Shown here in pieces: positions 24,751 through 33,447 of a stretch of DNA of 64,000 bases. A model generated the notes under the pieces. It worked only from the letters and a program-made list of their open reading frames with translations, was not told the origin of the DNA and did no database searches. Source of the DNA: Streptomyces sp. R21 (GTDB taxonomy: Bacteria > Actinomycetota > Actinomycetes > Streptomycetales > Streptomycetaceae); contig NZ_CP163435.1 in assembly GCF_041051975.1 (NCBI RefSeq), forward strand, positions 9,268,501 to 9,332,500, given 5' to 3'. A program made the translations under genes and the position numbers. How positions within the stretch are numbered: position 1 is the first letter of the stretch; the number at the start of each line of letters is the position of its first letter.

Positions 24751-25581
24751 ATGAGCGTCATTAGCGTCGGTCAGGCCGTCGTCCTCGGAGCGATCGAGGG
24801 CGTGACCGAATTCCTCCCCGTGTCCTCCACCGGTCACCTCAAGATCGCCGAAGGGCTCATGGACATCCCCGTCGACGATGACGCCGTCGTCGGGTTCTCG
24901 GCCGTGATCCAGGTCGGCGCCATCGCCGCCGTCCTCGTGTACTTCTTCAAGGACATCGTGCGGATCGTCTCCGCATGGGGCCGTGGCCTGGCCGACAAGG
25001 AGGAGCGCTACCACCACGACTACAAGTTCGCCTGGTGGGTCATCTACGCGACCATCCCGATCGTGATCGTGGGCCTGGCCGCCAAGCCGCTCATCGAAGG
25101 GCCGCTCGCCTCGCTCTGGGTGGTGGCGGGCTCGCTGATCGCCGGCAGCGCCGTGATGTGGGCGGCGGACCAGATGGGTCGGCACAAGCGCGGTGAGGAC
25201 GACACGACGTTCAAGGACGCCATGCTGGTCGGCAGTTCCCAGATCCTCGCCTTGCTCTTCCCGGGCTTCTCCCGCTCCGGCGCCACCATGTCCACGGCGC
25301 TCATCCTGGACCTGGACCGGGTCGCGGCCACCCGTCTCTCCTTCTTCCTCGGCATCCCCGCGCTGACCGGCGCCGGCCTGTACGAGCTGAAGGACGCGCT
25401 GGGCGCGGGCGTGGGTGCGGCCCCGCTGGTCGCGGGCACGGTCGTGTCGTTCGTGGTGGCGTACGGCTCGATCGCCTGGCTGCTGAAGTTCGTCGCCAAG
25501 CACTCCTTCAACGCGTTCGTGATCTACCGGCTTGTCATCGGTGTGCTGCTGTTCGGCCTGCTGGCTTCGGGCACCCTCTGA
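24751..25581 (+). CDS. uppP: Undecaprenyl-diphosphatase (BacA/UppP)
   Basis: 276 residues, typical size. The catalytic signatures are EGVTEFLPVSSTGHL (residues 15-29) and PGFSRSGATMSTAL (about 170-183). This membrane enzyme removes a phosphate from undecaprenyl diphosphate so that the carrier lipid can be reused in cell-wall synthesis; it also gives bacitracin tolerance. It follows the fluoride genes by 71 bases with its own ribosome region. Strong hairpin downstream. Confidence 0.95.
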   Translation: MSVISVGQAVVLGAIEGVTEFLPVSSTGHLKIAEGLMDIPVDDDAVVGFSAVIQVGAIAAVLVYFFKDIVRIVSAWGRGLADKEERYHHDYKFAWWVIYATIPIVIVGLAAKPLIEGPLASLWVVAGSLIAGSAVMWAADQMGRHKRGEDDTTFKDAMLVGSSQILALLFPGFSRSGATMSTALILDLDRVAATRLSFFLGIPALTGAGLYELKDALGAGVGAAPLVAGTVVSFVVAYGSIAWLLKFVAKHSFNAFVIYRLVIGVLLFGLLASGTL

Positions 25582-25637
25582 TCTCTGGCGAACCGCCGGC
25601 CGCGGGCGTGTTCGGCTGGTCTCTCATGTGTCCCGCG

Positions 25638-25671
25638 GGGCGTGATACCGGTATTCAGGTATCACGCCCCG
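25638..25671 (+). terminator. Hairpin between uppP and the asparagine operon
   Basis: GGGGCGTGATACC (25638-25650) and GGTATCACGCCCC (25659-25671) form a perfect 13-base stem with an 8-base loop, followed by GTGAAAATTT. It fits a terminator for uppP. The inner part also reads as the dyad GATACC-N8-GGTATC, and AATACC recurs at 25682, so it may double as an operator for the GntR regulator next door. Confidence 0.7.
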
Positions 25672-25731
25672 TGAAAATTTAAATACCAGTCCCCTTGACA
25701 GCCCCCTCTCGCCACCCGGAGGATCACCCCC

Positions 25732-26463
25732 GTGAACCTGTCAGACAGCCAGACAGGTGGTCTCGGCCCGCGGCGCGTCAGTGCCATGGAAGCGGTCCTC
25801 GGTCATCTGCGCAGCGCCATCGAGCGCGGTGAGTACGCGGTGGGGGACAAGCTCCCCTCCGAGGCGGAGCTGTGCCGTCTCCTGGAGGTCAGCAGGCCCG
25901 TGCTGCGCGAGTCCCTGCGGGCCCTGCAGACCATGGGCCTGACCGTCTCCAAGACCGGCAAGGGCACCTTCGTCGTCGCCAACACCGTCGAGGACCCCAC
26001 CTTCGGCGACTACGCGGCCAGCGACCTGCTCGAAGTGCGTCGGCATGTCGAGATCCCGGTCGCCGGGTACGCCGCCGCGCGGCGCACACCCGAGGACCTC
26101 GACCACCTGGCGCATCTGCTGGACCGCATGGAACACGAGACCGACACCACCGCGTGGGTCGCCATGGACACGCTCTTCCACCTCGCTGTCGCCCAGGCAG
26201 CCCAGAACCCGGTCTTCCGCCGGGTCATCGAGGAGATCCGGGACGCGCTGGCCCGCCAGTCGGCCTTCCTCAACGAGCTGGGCGGCCGGCGCGAGCAGTC
26301 CAACCGCGAGCACCGGGCGATCGTCGAGGCCCTCATCGACGGCAGCGAGCGCGACGCGGTGGAAGCCATGTCCCACCACCTCGACCGGGTCGAGACAACC
26401 CTCACCGACATCGTGCGCTCCCCGCACGCGGACACCCCCACGGAAGGCGGAACCGAAGCGTGA
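25732..26463 (+). CDS. FadR-type GntR regulator of the asparagine operon
   Basis: 243 residues, GTG start after GGAGGA. N-terminal winged helix (AIERGEYAVGDKLPSEAELCRLLEVSRPVLRESLRALQTMGL) and C-terminal all-helical FCD ligand domain with metal-binding positions (D in LFHLAVAQAAQNP, H in REHRAIVEAL). First gene of the operon; its stop overlaps the permease start (GTGA). The ligand is probably asparagine, aspartate or a related acid, judged by the genes that follow. Confidence 0.9.
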   Translation: MNLSDSQTGGLGPRRVSAMEAVLGHLRSAIERGEYAVGDKLPSEAELCRLLEVSRPVLRESLRALQTMGLTVSKTGKGTFVVANTVEDPTFGDYAASDLLEVRRHVEIPVAGYAAARRTPEDLDHLAHLLDRMEHETDTTAWVAMDTLFHLAVAQAAQNPVFRRVIEEIRDALARQSAFLNELGGRREQSNREHRAIVEALIDGSERDAVEAMSHHLDRVETTLTDIVRSPHADTPTEGGTEA

Positions 26464-27908
26464 GCGAGCAGTTCCTCAAAGACGAGACCCTGCCCACCAG
26501 GCAACCGGCCGCGCACGTCGACGCCGGAGACGCCGGCTACAGCAAGTCCCTGAAGTCCCGGCACGTCAACATGATCGCCATCGGCGGCGCCATCGGCACC
26601 GGCCTCTTCCTCGGCGCCGGCGGCCGCCTCGCCGACGCCGGCCCCTCCCTCTTCGTCGCCTACGCGGTCTGCGGCATCTTCGCCTTCCTCGTCGTCCGAG
26701 CGCTCGGCGAACTCGTCCTCTACCGCCCGTCCTCCGGCGCGTTCGTGTCGTACGCCCGCGAGTTCCTCGGTGAGAAGGGCGCCTACGTCGCGGGCTGGAT
26801 GTACTTCCTGAACTGGGCGACCACCGGCATCGCCGACATCACCGCCGTCGCCCTTTACACCCACTACTGGGGCATGTTCTCCGACATCCCGCAGTGGGTG
26901 ATCGCGCTCATCGCGCTCGCCGTCGTCCTCACCGTGAACCTGATATCCGTGAAGATGTTCGGCGAACTGGAGTTCTGGTTCGCCATCATCAAGGTGAGCG
27001 CGCTCGTGATCTTCATGCTGATCGGCATCTTCCTGCTCGTCACCCAGCACCCCGTCGACGGCCACAACCCCGGCCCGTCCCTGATCACCGACAACGGCGG
27101 CATCTTCCCCAACGGCCTGCTGCCCATGCTGCTGATCATCCAGGGCGTCGTCTTCGCCTACGCCTCCGTCGAACTGGTCGGTGTCGCGGCGGGCGAGACC
27201 GAGAACCCCGAGAAGATCATGCCGAAGGCGATCAACTCGATCATGTGGCGCGTCGGCCTCTTCTACGTCGGCTCGGTCGTCCTGCTCTCGATGCTGCTGC
27301 CCTGGAACAAGTACACGTCCGTCGAGAGCCCCTTCGTGACCGTGCTCTCCAACATCGGCATCCCGGCGGCCGGCGGCGTCATGAACCTCGTCGTCCTCAC
27401 CGCCGCCATGTCCTCGCTCAACTCCGGCCTGTACTCCACCGGCCGCATCCTGCGCTCCATGGCGATGTCCGGCTCCGCACCGAAGTTCACCGGCAACATG
27501 AGCCGCAGCCAGGTCCCCTACGGCGGCATCCTGCTCACCAGCGGCATCTGCGTCCTCGGCGTCGGCCTCAACTTCGTCGTCCCCGCCGACGCCTTCGAGA
27601 TCGTGCTGAACTTCGCGGCGATCGGCATCCTCTCCACCTGGGGCATGATCATGCTCTGCCACCTGCTGTTCTGGCGGAAGACCCAGAACGGCGAGCTGTC
27701 CAGGCCGGGTTACCGCCTCCCGGGCTCGCCGTGGACCGAGATCGTCACCATCGGCTTCCTCGTCTCCGTGCTCGTGCTGATGTACGCCGACGGAGGCGCC
27801 GGCCGCACCACCGTGCTGTGTCTCCCGCTGATCGCCGCGGCGCTCGTCGCCGGATGGTACGGAGTGCGCCGCCGCGTGGCCGCGATACAGGTCGAGGCAG
27901 ACAAGTGA
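26460..27908 (+). CDS. ansP: L-asparagine permease (APC family, AnsP-like)
   Basis: 482 residues with twelve predicted membrane helices. The N-terminus carries the amino-acid-permease signature KSLKSRHVNMIAIGGAIGTGLFLG, followed by GELVLYRPSSGAFVSYAREFLG and AYASVELVGVAAGETENP, all typical of the AnsP/GabP group. GTG start overlaps the regulator stop, and its own stop overlaps the asparaginase start (GTGA), so regulator, transporter and asparaginase are tightly coupled. Specificity for asparagine is inferred from the next two enzymes. Confidence 0.9.
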   Translation: MSEQFLKDETLPTRQPAAHVDAGDAGYSKSLKSRHVNMIAIGGAIGTGLFLGAGGRLADAGPSLFVAYAVCGIFAFLVVRALGELVLYRPSSGAFVSYAREFLGEKGAYVAGWMYFLNWATTGIADITAVALYTHYWGMFSDIPQWVIALIALAVVLTVNLISVKMFGELEFWFAIIKVSALVIFMLIGIFLLVTQHPVDGHNPGPSLITDNGGIFPNGLLPMLLIIQGVVFAYASVELVGVAAGETENPEKIMPKAINSIMWRVGLFYVGSVVLLSMLLPWNKYTSVESPFVTVLSNIGIPAAGGVMNLVVLTAAMSSLNSGLYSTGRILRSMAMSGSAPKFTGNMSRSQVPYGGILLTSGICVLGVGLNFVVPADAFEIVLNFAAIGILSTWGMIMLCHLLFWRKTQNGELSRPGYRLPGSPWTEIVTIGFLVSVLVLMYADGGAGRTTVLCLPLIAAALVAGWYGVRRRVAAIQVEADK

Positions 27909-28936
27909 ACCAGGCAGTGATGTACGGCAGTTCGGTCGCCGCGGCGCCCACGATCCGCGAACCCCTGCACGCACCCGTCGCCAGGCTCGTCCGTGGCGGC
28001 GTCGTCGAGGGCATCCACTACGGCTCGGTGGTCGTCCTCGCCGCCGACGGCAACGTCGACCTCCAGATCGGCGACATCGAGGCCGCCTTCTACCCCCGCT
28101 CCGCGCTCAAGCCCGTCCAGGCCGTGGCGATGCTGCGGGCCGGGCTGCCGCTGGACGGCGAACTGCTGTCCCTCGCCGCGGCCAGCCACTCCGGCGAGGA
28201 ACGCCACCTGGCCGGCAGCCGGCGCATCCTGGAGCTGGCCGGACTGCCCGAGAGCGCCCTGCGCAACGCCCCCGACCTGCCCTTCGACCCGGTCGTCCGG
28301 GAGGCCTGGGTGCGCGAGGGCCGGATGCCCTCCCGGCTCGCCCAGAACTGCTCGGGAAAGCACGCGGCCATGCTGATGACCGCCCGGCTGGGCGGCTGGT
28401 CGCTCGACGACTACCTCGACCCCGGGCACCCCCTGCAACAGGCCATCGCCGAGATCGTCGAGGACCTCACCGGCCAGGAGATCGCCCGGGTCACCGTCGA
28501 CGGCTGCGGAGCGCCCCTCTTCTCCATCTCCCTGCACGGCCTCGCCCGCGCCGCAGCCCGGATCACCACCGCCGCACCGGGGACCCCCGAGGCGCAGGTG
28601 GCCGACGCGATGCGCGAGCACGCCGAGATGGCCTCCGGCTCGGGCCGCGACGTCGCCGCGCTGATGCGGGCCGTACCGGGGCTGCTCGCCAAGGACGGCT
28701 TCGAAGGCGTCCAGGTCGCCGCGCTGCCCGACGGCCGCGCCGTCGCCGTGAAGATCGCCGACGGCGCCGACCGGGCCCGCGTGCCGGTGGCCGCCGCTGC
28801 CCTCGCCCGCGCCGGCGTCGACCCCGCGGCACTAGCCGAGTTCGCCGGGGCCCCGCTGCTCGGCGGCGACGCGGTGGTCGGCAGCATCCGCCCCGTCCGC
28901 GCCCTCGACCCGATCGCCCGGCCCACGTACGCCTGA
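27905..28936 (+). CDS. L-asparaginase (PF06089 type)
   Basis: 343 residues; GTG at 27905 overlaps the permease stop, while an ATG five codons later is an alternative. The motif LAQNCSGKHAAML (near residue 140) and GVEGIHYGSVVVL-like start identify the thermolabile asparaginase family of actinobacteria and rhizobia, unrelated to the E. coli enzymes. It hydrolyses asparagine to aspartate and ammonia. No signal peptide, so cytoplasmic. The aspartase gene follows after 88 bases. Confidence 0.9.
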   Translation: MNQAVMYGSSVAAAPTIREPLHAPVARLVRGGVVEGIHYGSVVVLAADGNVDLQIGDIEAAFYPRSALKPVQAVAMLRAGLPLDGELLSLAAASHSGEERHLAGSRRILELAGLPESALRNAPDLPFDPVVREAWVREGRMPSRLAQNCSGKHAAMLMTARLGGWSLDDYLDPGHPLQQAIAEIVEDLTGQEIARVTVDGCGAPLFSISLHGLARAAARITTAAPGTPEAQVADAMREHAEMASGSGRDVAALMRAVPGLLAKDGFEGVQVAALPDGRAVAVKIADGADRARVPVAAAALARAGVDPAALAEFAGAPLLGGDAVVGSIRPVRALDPIARPTYA

Positions 28937-29024
28937 TCCCGATCCGGTCGCTCCCGCCCACGTACACCCGACGCGCCCGCTCCGGCCCCCGTACGCCCTC
29001 TCCCGAAAGAAGACCCGCACCGAC

Positions 29025-30440
29025 ATGACCGCCGCAACCCATCGCAGCGAGCACGACCTGCTCGGCGACCGCGACGTCCCCGCCGAGGCGTACTGGGGCA
29101 TCCACTCCCTGCGCGCCAAGGAGAACTTCCCCATCACGGGCACGCCGATCTCCGCCTACCCGCACCTGATCGACGCCCTTGCCGCCGTGAAGGAGGCTGC
29201 TGCCCGCGCGAACGAGGAGCTCGGACTGCTGGAGCCCGCGAAGGCGGCGGCCATCGTCGAGGCCTGCCGGGAGATCCGCGACGGCAAGCTGCACGAGCAG
29301 TTCGTCGTCGACGTCATCCAGGGCGGCGCCGGCACCTCGACCAACATGAACGCCAACGAGGTCGTCGCCAACCGGGCGCTGGAGCTGCTCGGCCACGCCA
29401 GGGGCGACTACCGGCGCCTGCACCCCAACGAGGACGTCAACCTCGGCCAGTCCACCAACGACGTCTACCCGACCGCCGTCAAGATCGCCACGGTCTTCGC
29501 GGTGCGCGGTCTGCTCAAGGCGATGGCCGTGCTCCAGGACGCCTTCGCCGCCAAGGCCGTCGAGTTCCGCGATGTCCTCAAGATGGGGCGCACCCAGCTC
29601 CAGGACGCCGTACCCATGACCCTGGGCCAGGAGTTCTCGACGTTCGCGGTCATGCTGGACGAGGACCGCAGCCGCCTCGCCGAGGCCGTCGAGCTGATCC
29701 ACGAGATCAACCTCGGTGCCACCGCCATCGGCACCGGCCTCAACGCCCCTGCCGGATACGCCGAATCCGCGCGCCGCCACCTCGCCGACATCACCGGACT
29801 GCCCCTGGTGACCGCGGCCAACCTGGTCGAGGCCACCCAGGACTGCGGCGCGTTCGTGCAGATGTCGGGCGTGCTCAAGCGGATCGCCGTCAAACTCTCC
29901 AAGAGCTGCAACGACCTGCGGCTGCTGTCCTCCGGGCCGCGCGCGGGCCTGGGCGAGATCAACCTGCCGCCCGTGCAGGCCGGTTCGAGCATCATGCCCG
30001 GCAAGGTCAACCCCGTGATCCCCGAGGTCGTCAACCAGGTCGCCTTCGAGGTGATCGGCAACGACGTCACCATCACCATGGCCGCCGAGGCCGGACAGCT
30101 CCAGCTGAACGCCTTCGAGCCGATCATCCTGCACTCCCTGTCCGAGAGCATCACCCACCTGCGGACCGCCTGCCTGACCCTCGCCGAGCGCTGCGTCGTC
30201 GGGATCACCGCCAACACCGAGAGGCTGCGCGCAAGCGTCGAGAGCTCCATCGGCCTGGTGACCGCCCTCAACCCGCACATCGGCTACACGGCAGCCACCG
30301 ACATCGCCAAGGAGGCCCTCGCCTCCGGACGCGGCGTGGCCGAACTCGTCCTGGAGAAGGGCCTGTTGCCCGCCGAGCGGCTCGAAGCGCTGCTGCGGCC
30401 CGAGGTGCTCGCCGGCACCAGCGGCGCGCAGGGGATCTGA
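29025..30440 (+). CDS. aspA: Aspartate ammonia-lyase
   Basis: 471 residues, normal for the fumarase/aspartase superfamily. Conserved regions are GGAGTSTNMNANEV (substrate site), NEDVNLGQSTNDVYP and the signature GSSIMPGKVNP with the catalytic serine. It converts aspartate to fumarate and ammonia, finishing the route asparagine to fumarate started by the preceding genes. AAAGAAG purine-rich site upstream of the ATG. Confidence 0.95.
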   Translation: MTAATHRSEHDLLGDRDVPAEAYWGIHSLRAKENFPITGTPISAYPHLIDALAAVKEAAARANEELGLLEPAKAAAIVEACREIRDGKLHEQFVVDVIQGGAGTSTNMNANEVVANRALELLGHARGDYRRLHPNEDVNLGQSTNDVYPTAVKIATVFAVRGLLKAMAVLQDAFAAKAVEFRDVLKMGRTQLQDAVPMTLGQEFSTFAVMLDEDRSRLAEAVELIHEINLGATAIGTGLNAPAGYAESARRHLADITGLPLVTAANLVEATQDCGAFVQMSGVLKRIAVKLSKSCNDLRLLSSGPRAGLGEINLPPVQAGSSIMPGKVNPVIPEVVNQVAFEVIGNDVTITMAAEAGQLQLNAFEPIILHSLSESITHLRTACLTLAERCVVGITANTERLRASVESSIGLVTALNPHIGYTAATDIAKEALASGRGVAELVLEKGLLPAERLEALLRPEVLAGTSGAQGI

Positions 30441-30473
30441 TCCGATGAGCACCAGGACCGGCCGGACGGCACA

Positions 30474-31406
30474 ATGGTGATCATGTCTCCGTCGCTGACC
30501 TTCCAACCGGTCCTGGAGCGCATCGCCACCGAGATCGCGCAGACTCCCGGTCGCGGGCGGCCCGCCGACTACATCCCGGCGCTCGCCGCCTGCGACCCGC
30601 GCAGCTTCGGCATGGCCGTCGCCGAGCTCGACGGCACGGTCTACGGCGTCGGGGACTGGCGCCAGCCCTTCTCCACCCAGTCCATCACCAAGGTCTTCAC
30701 CCTCGCCCTCGACCTGGCCCGCGAGGGCGACGAACTGTGGGAGCACGTCGGCCGCGAACCGTCCGGCAACCCGTTCAACTCCCTGGTCCAGCTGGAGTAC
30801 GAGAACGGCATCCCGCGCAACCCGTTCATCAACGCGGGCGCCCTCGTCGTCACCGACCGGCTGCAGACCCAGACCGGCGACGCGGCGGCCACCCTGCTCG
30901 ACTTCCTGCGCGCCGAGAGCGGCAACTTGGCGCTCACCTTCGACAAGGGCGTCGCCGCCTCCGAGGCCGCGAACGGCGACCGCAACGCCGCCCTCGGCCA
31001 CTTCATGGCCTCCTACGGCAACATCGACAACCCGGTGCCGGTCCTCCTCGACCAGTACTTCCGCCAGTGCTCCATCGAGGCGTCCTGCGCCGACCTCGCG
31101 CTGGCCACCGGATTCCTGGCCCGGCACGGCATCCGCGCCGACGGCTCCCGGCTGCTCACCCGCAGCCAGGCCAAGCAGGTCAACGCCGTCCTGCTCACCT
31201 GTGGCACCTACGACGCGGCCGGCGACTTCGCCTACCGTGTGGGCCTGCCCGGCAAGAGCGGCGTGGGCGGCGGCATCATCGCGGTCGTCCCCGGCCGCTG
31301 CACCCTGTGCGTGTGGAGCCCCGGCCTGGACCAGCGCGGCAACTCCGTGGCGGGCGTCGCCGCCCTGGACCGCTTCACCACGCTGACGGGGCTGTCGGTG
31401 TTCTGA
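30474..31406 (+). CDS. glsA: Glutaminase
   Basis: 310 residues (307 if the ATG at 30483 is used; neither has a clear ribosome site). This is a beta-lactamase-fold glutaminase: catalytic S-x-x-K in QPFSTQSITKVF, then NPFINAGALV, a conserved tyrosine in ASYGN and GKSGVGGGIIAV. It releases ammonia and glutamate from glutamine. It lies 33 bases after aspA on the same strand and probably belongs to the same amide-nitrogen scavenging operon. Confidence 0.94.
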   Translation: MVIMSPSLTFQPVLERIATEIAQTPGRGRPADYIPALAACDPRSFGMAVAELDGTVYGVGDWRQPFSTQSITKVFTLALDLAREGDELWEHVGREPSGNPFNSLVQLEYENGIPRNPFINAGALVVTDRLQTQTGDAAATLLDFLRAESGNLALTFDKGVAASEAANGDRNAALGHFMASYGNIDNPVPVLLDQYFRQCSIEASCADLALATGFLARHGIRADGSRLLTRSQAKQVNAVLLTCGTYDAAGDFAYRVGLPGKSGVGGGIIAVVPGRCTLCVWSPGLDQRGNSVAGVAALDRFTTLTGLSVF

Positions 31407-31422
31407 GCTCGGCCACTCGGAG

Positions 31423-32193
31423 TCAGCCGAGGAACTCGGTCACCACGGGCAGCAGCAGCTCCGTCCGCTGCATCAGCGCCATGTGGGCGGTCGCGGGCAG
31501 GACCGCCAGCCGGGCGTCGGGGATGAGGCCCTGCATCTCTGCCGCGTGCTCGATCCGCACGAAGTCGGTGTCGCCGATGACCAGGAGCGTGGGTGCCGCC
31601 AGCCCGCGCAGGTCGTCGGCGCCCCAGGGCAGCGGGGCGTGCGCCGCGGCCGTGCACTTGCCGATGAAGTCCTGGAAGTGCTCGGGATGGGGTGCGACGG
31701 CCGCGTACGCCTCCGCCATCTCCTGGAAGTCGGCCTGGCTCGGCAGGCGCGGGGAGGTGTAGTCGGGCGTGCGGATGTCGTCGTGGTAGCCGTCCTGCGT
31801 GTACTGGGTGGAGGCGAGCACCAGCTTCCCGACCCGCTCGGGGTGGCGCACGGCGATCTCCAGCGCGGTCAGGCCGCCGAGGCTGAAGCCGAGGAAGTCC
31901 GCCTGCTCGACGCCGAGTTCGTCCAGCAGCGCCACCACGTCGGAGGCCAGGTTCGACACGGTCATGGCGCGCTCGGTGTCCGCGGTACGGCCGTGTCCCT
32001 GAAGCTCCGGAGCCACGACACGCCGTCCGGCGGCCAGGGCGGGCAGCACGGCCGCGAAGGCCAGCTCGATGGTGAGAACGCCGCCGTGCAACAGGACGAG
32101 CGGGCGCCCGGTGTCGTGCTCGGCGCCGTGGATCTCGTAGTACATCTCCAGGCCGTTGACCTTGGCGTACGCAGAGCTGTTCGTCATCGTCAT
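31423..32193 (-). CDS. Alpha/beta hydrolase
   Basis: 256 residues from the ATG at 32193. Oxyanion region LVLLHGGVL, nucleophile elbow GFSLGG with the catalytic serine, acid in LLVIGDTDFV, histidine in LPATAHMALM. It belongs to the esterase/lactonase-like branch; the substrate cannot be named. It converges on glsA with a 16-base gap and has no obvious operon partner. Confidence 0.88.
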   Translation of the reverse strand: MTMTNSSAYAKVNGLEMYYEIHGAEHDTGRPLVLLHGGVLTIELAFAAVLPALAAGRRVVAPELQGHGRTADTERAMTVSNLASDVVALLDELGVEQADFLGFSLGGLTALEIAVRHPERVGKLVLASTQYTQDGYHDDIRTPDYTSPRLPSQADFQEMAEAYAAVAPHPEHFQDFIGKCTAAAHAPLPWGADDLRGLAAPTLLVIGDTDFVRIEHAAEMQGLIPDARLAVLPATAHMALMQRTELLLPVVTEFLG

Positions 32194-32339
32194 CACGTCC
32201 GTTCCGGGGCAGCCGTATGGGGATACCAGGCAGACCGGCGGCACCGGGAGAACTCATCGCTCCGGCGGCGGCGATCGCACATGGATCAATCCCGGGCATA
32301 TAGTCGACGCCGGTCATCAGCATCCGGAGAGGCATCTGC

Positions 32340-33329
32340 GTGCACGACACAGCGGACTTAGTGGCGGACACCTACGCGCTCGGCGCCGGGCCGTGGACGA
32401 TGACACCCATCACCCGTGGCGCACTGGGCCAGATCTGGAGGCTCTCCGGAAACGGCTCCTCATGGGCGATCAAGGAGCTCCTCTTCGGCTGCGACGAAGA
32501 GCAGGTCGACCGGGAGGCCGCGCTACGGCAGGCCGCGGAGGACCTGGGCATCGCGTCGCCGCGGCTCTTTCCCAACCGCCACGGCGCACACGTCTCGCAG
32601 CTCGCCGCCTCTTCCGGTGGTTCCACGGCGTCCTACGTCAAGCTGTACGACTGGATCGACGGTACGAAGGCGGACCCGTCCGATCCGGAGATCCTGGACT
32701 GGTTCGGCCGGGCCATGGCGCTCCTGCACACGGCGGGAGAGGGCGCGAGCGGGGCGCCGGATCCCTGGTACGAGCAGTGCCCTCAGGACACCGACTGGAA
32801 GAAGCTCCACAAGGAGGTTCAGCAGGCCGGGCTGGAGTGGGCGGACCAGCTGGGCCGGTTCATCGCGACGTCCGCGACGGAGCTGGCCCGGTGGGTGTCC
32901 CCGTCCGGCTCCGGCGATCTGGTGACGTCACATCTCGACCTTCAGCCCCAGAACGTCCTGGTCCGCACGGACGGACCGGTCCTTCTGGACTGGGACAACG
33001 CCGGGACCATCTCCGCGGAACGCGAACTCGCCAAAGCCTTGTACGTGTGGTCGGGCGGCAGCGAGGCGAACACCGATTCCGCCCGGCGACTGATGCGCGC
33101 CTATCGCAGGGCCGGAGGCCGCGCCGCCGTCAAGGGTCCGGATTCCTTCTCGATGCTGTTCGCGACCGACCTCAACTACGTCCGCGTCCAGGCCGAGTGC
33201 GCCATCGATCCGGCCGTGACGCCCGCGCAGCGCGAGTTCGCCGGCAACCAGGTCGTCACCACCCTGAACAGCCTGCCGGACCTGTCGGCCATCGCCCGGC
33301 TGACCGCGGCGGTCGAAGCCGTGGGGTGA
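32340..33329 (+). CDS. Aminoglycoside-phosphotransferase-fold kinase
   Basis: 329 residues, GTG start after GGAGAGG. Kinase-like fold: ATP lysine in SWAIKELLF, catalytic loop HLDLQPQNVLV (variant of HxDxxxxN), and metal aspartate in VLLDWDNAG. Such proteins phosphorylate small hydroxyl compounds, including antibiotics, homoserine or choline. Low similarity to known resistance enzymes at the visible motifs, so the substrate stays open. Its neighbours give no pathway. Confidence 0.85.
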   Translation: MHDTADLVADTYALGAGPWTMTPITRGALGQIWRLSGNGSSWAIKELLFGCDEEQVDREAALRQAAEDLGIASPRLFPNRHGAHVSQLAASSGGSTASYVKLYDWIDGTKADPSDPEILDWFGRAMALLHTAGEGASGAPDPWYEQCPQDTDWKKLHKEVQQAGLEWADQLGRFIATSATELARWVSPSGSGDLVTSHLDLQPQNVLVRTDGPVLLDWDNAGTISAERELAKALYVWSGGSEANTDSARRLMRAYRRAGGRAAVKGPDSFSMLFATDLNYVRVQAECAIDPAVTPAQREFAGNQVVTTLNSLPDLSAIARLTAAVEAVG

Positions 33330-33447
33330 CCCCGGCGGTCGAGCCCGAGGTCTGACCGAGGACCGATCACACGGCGGTCACACGCAGGCCGTCGCCCCGA
33401 GGGAAGTGTGTCGCCTTCCGGCCATCCGGCGTTGACACGCTGCCCGA

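Noticed and set aside
32340..33329. Aminoglycoside resistance determinant
   Set aside because: Only the general kinase fold is visible; substrate residues and context do not support antibiotic specificity.
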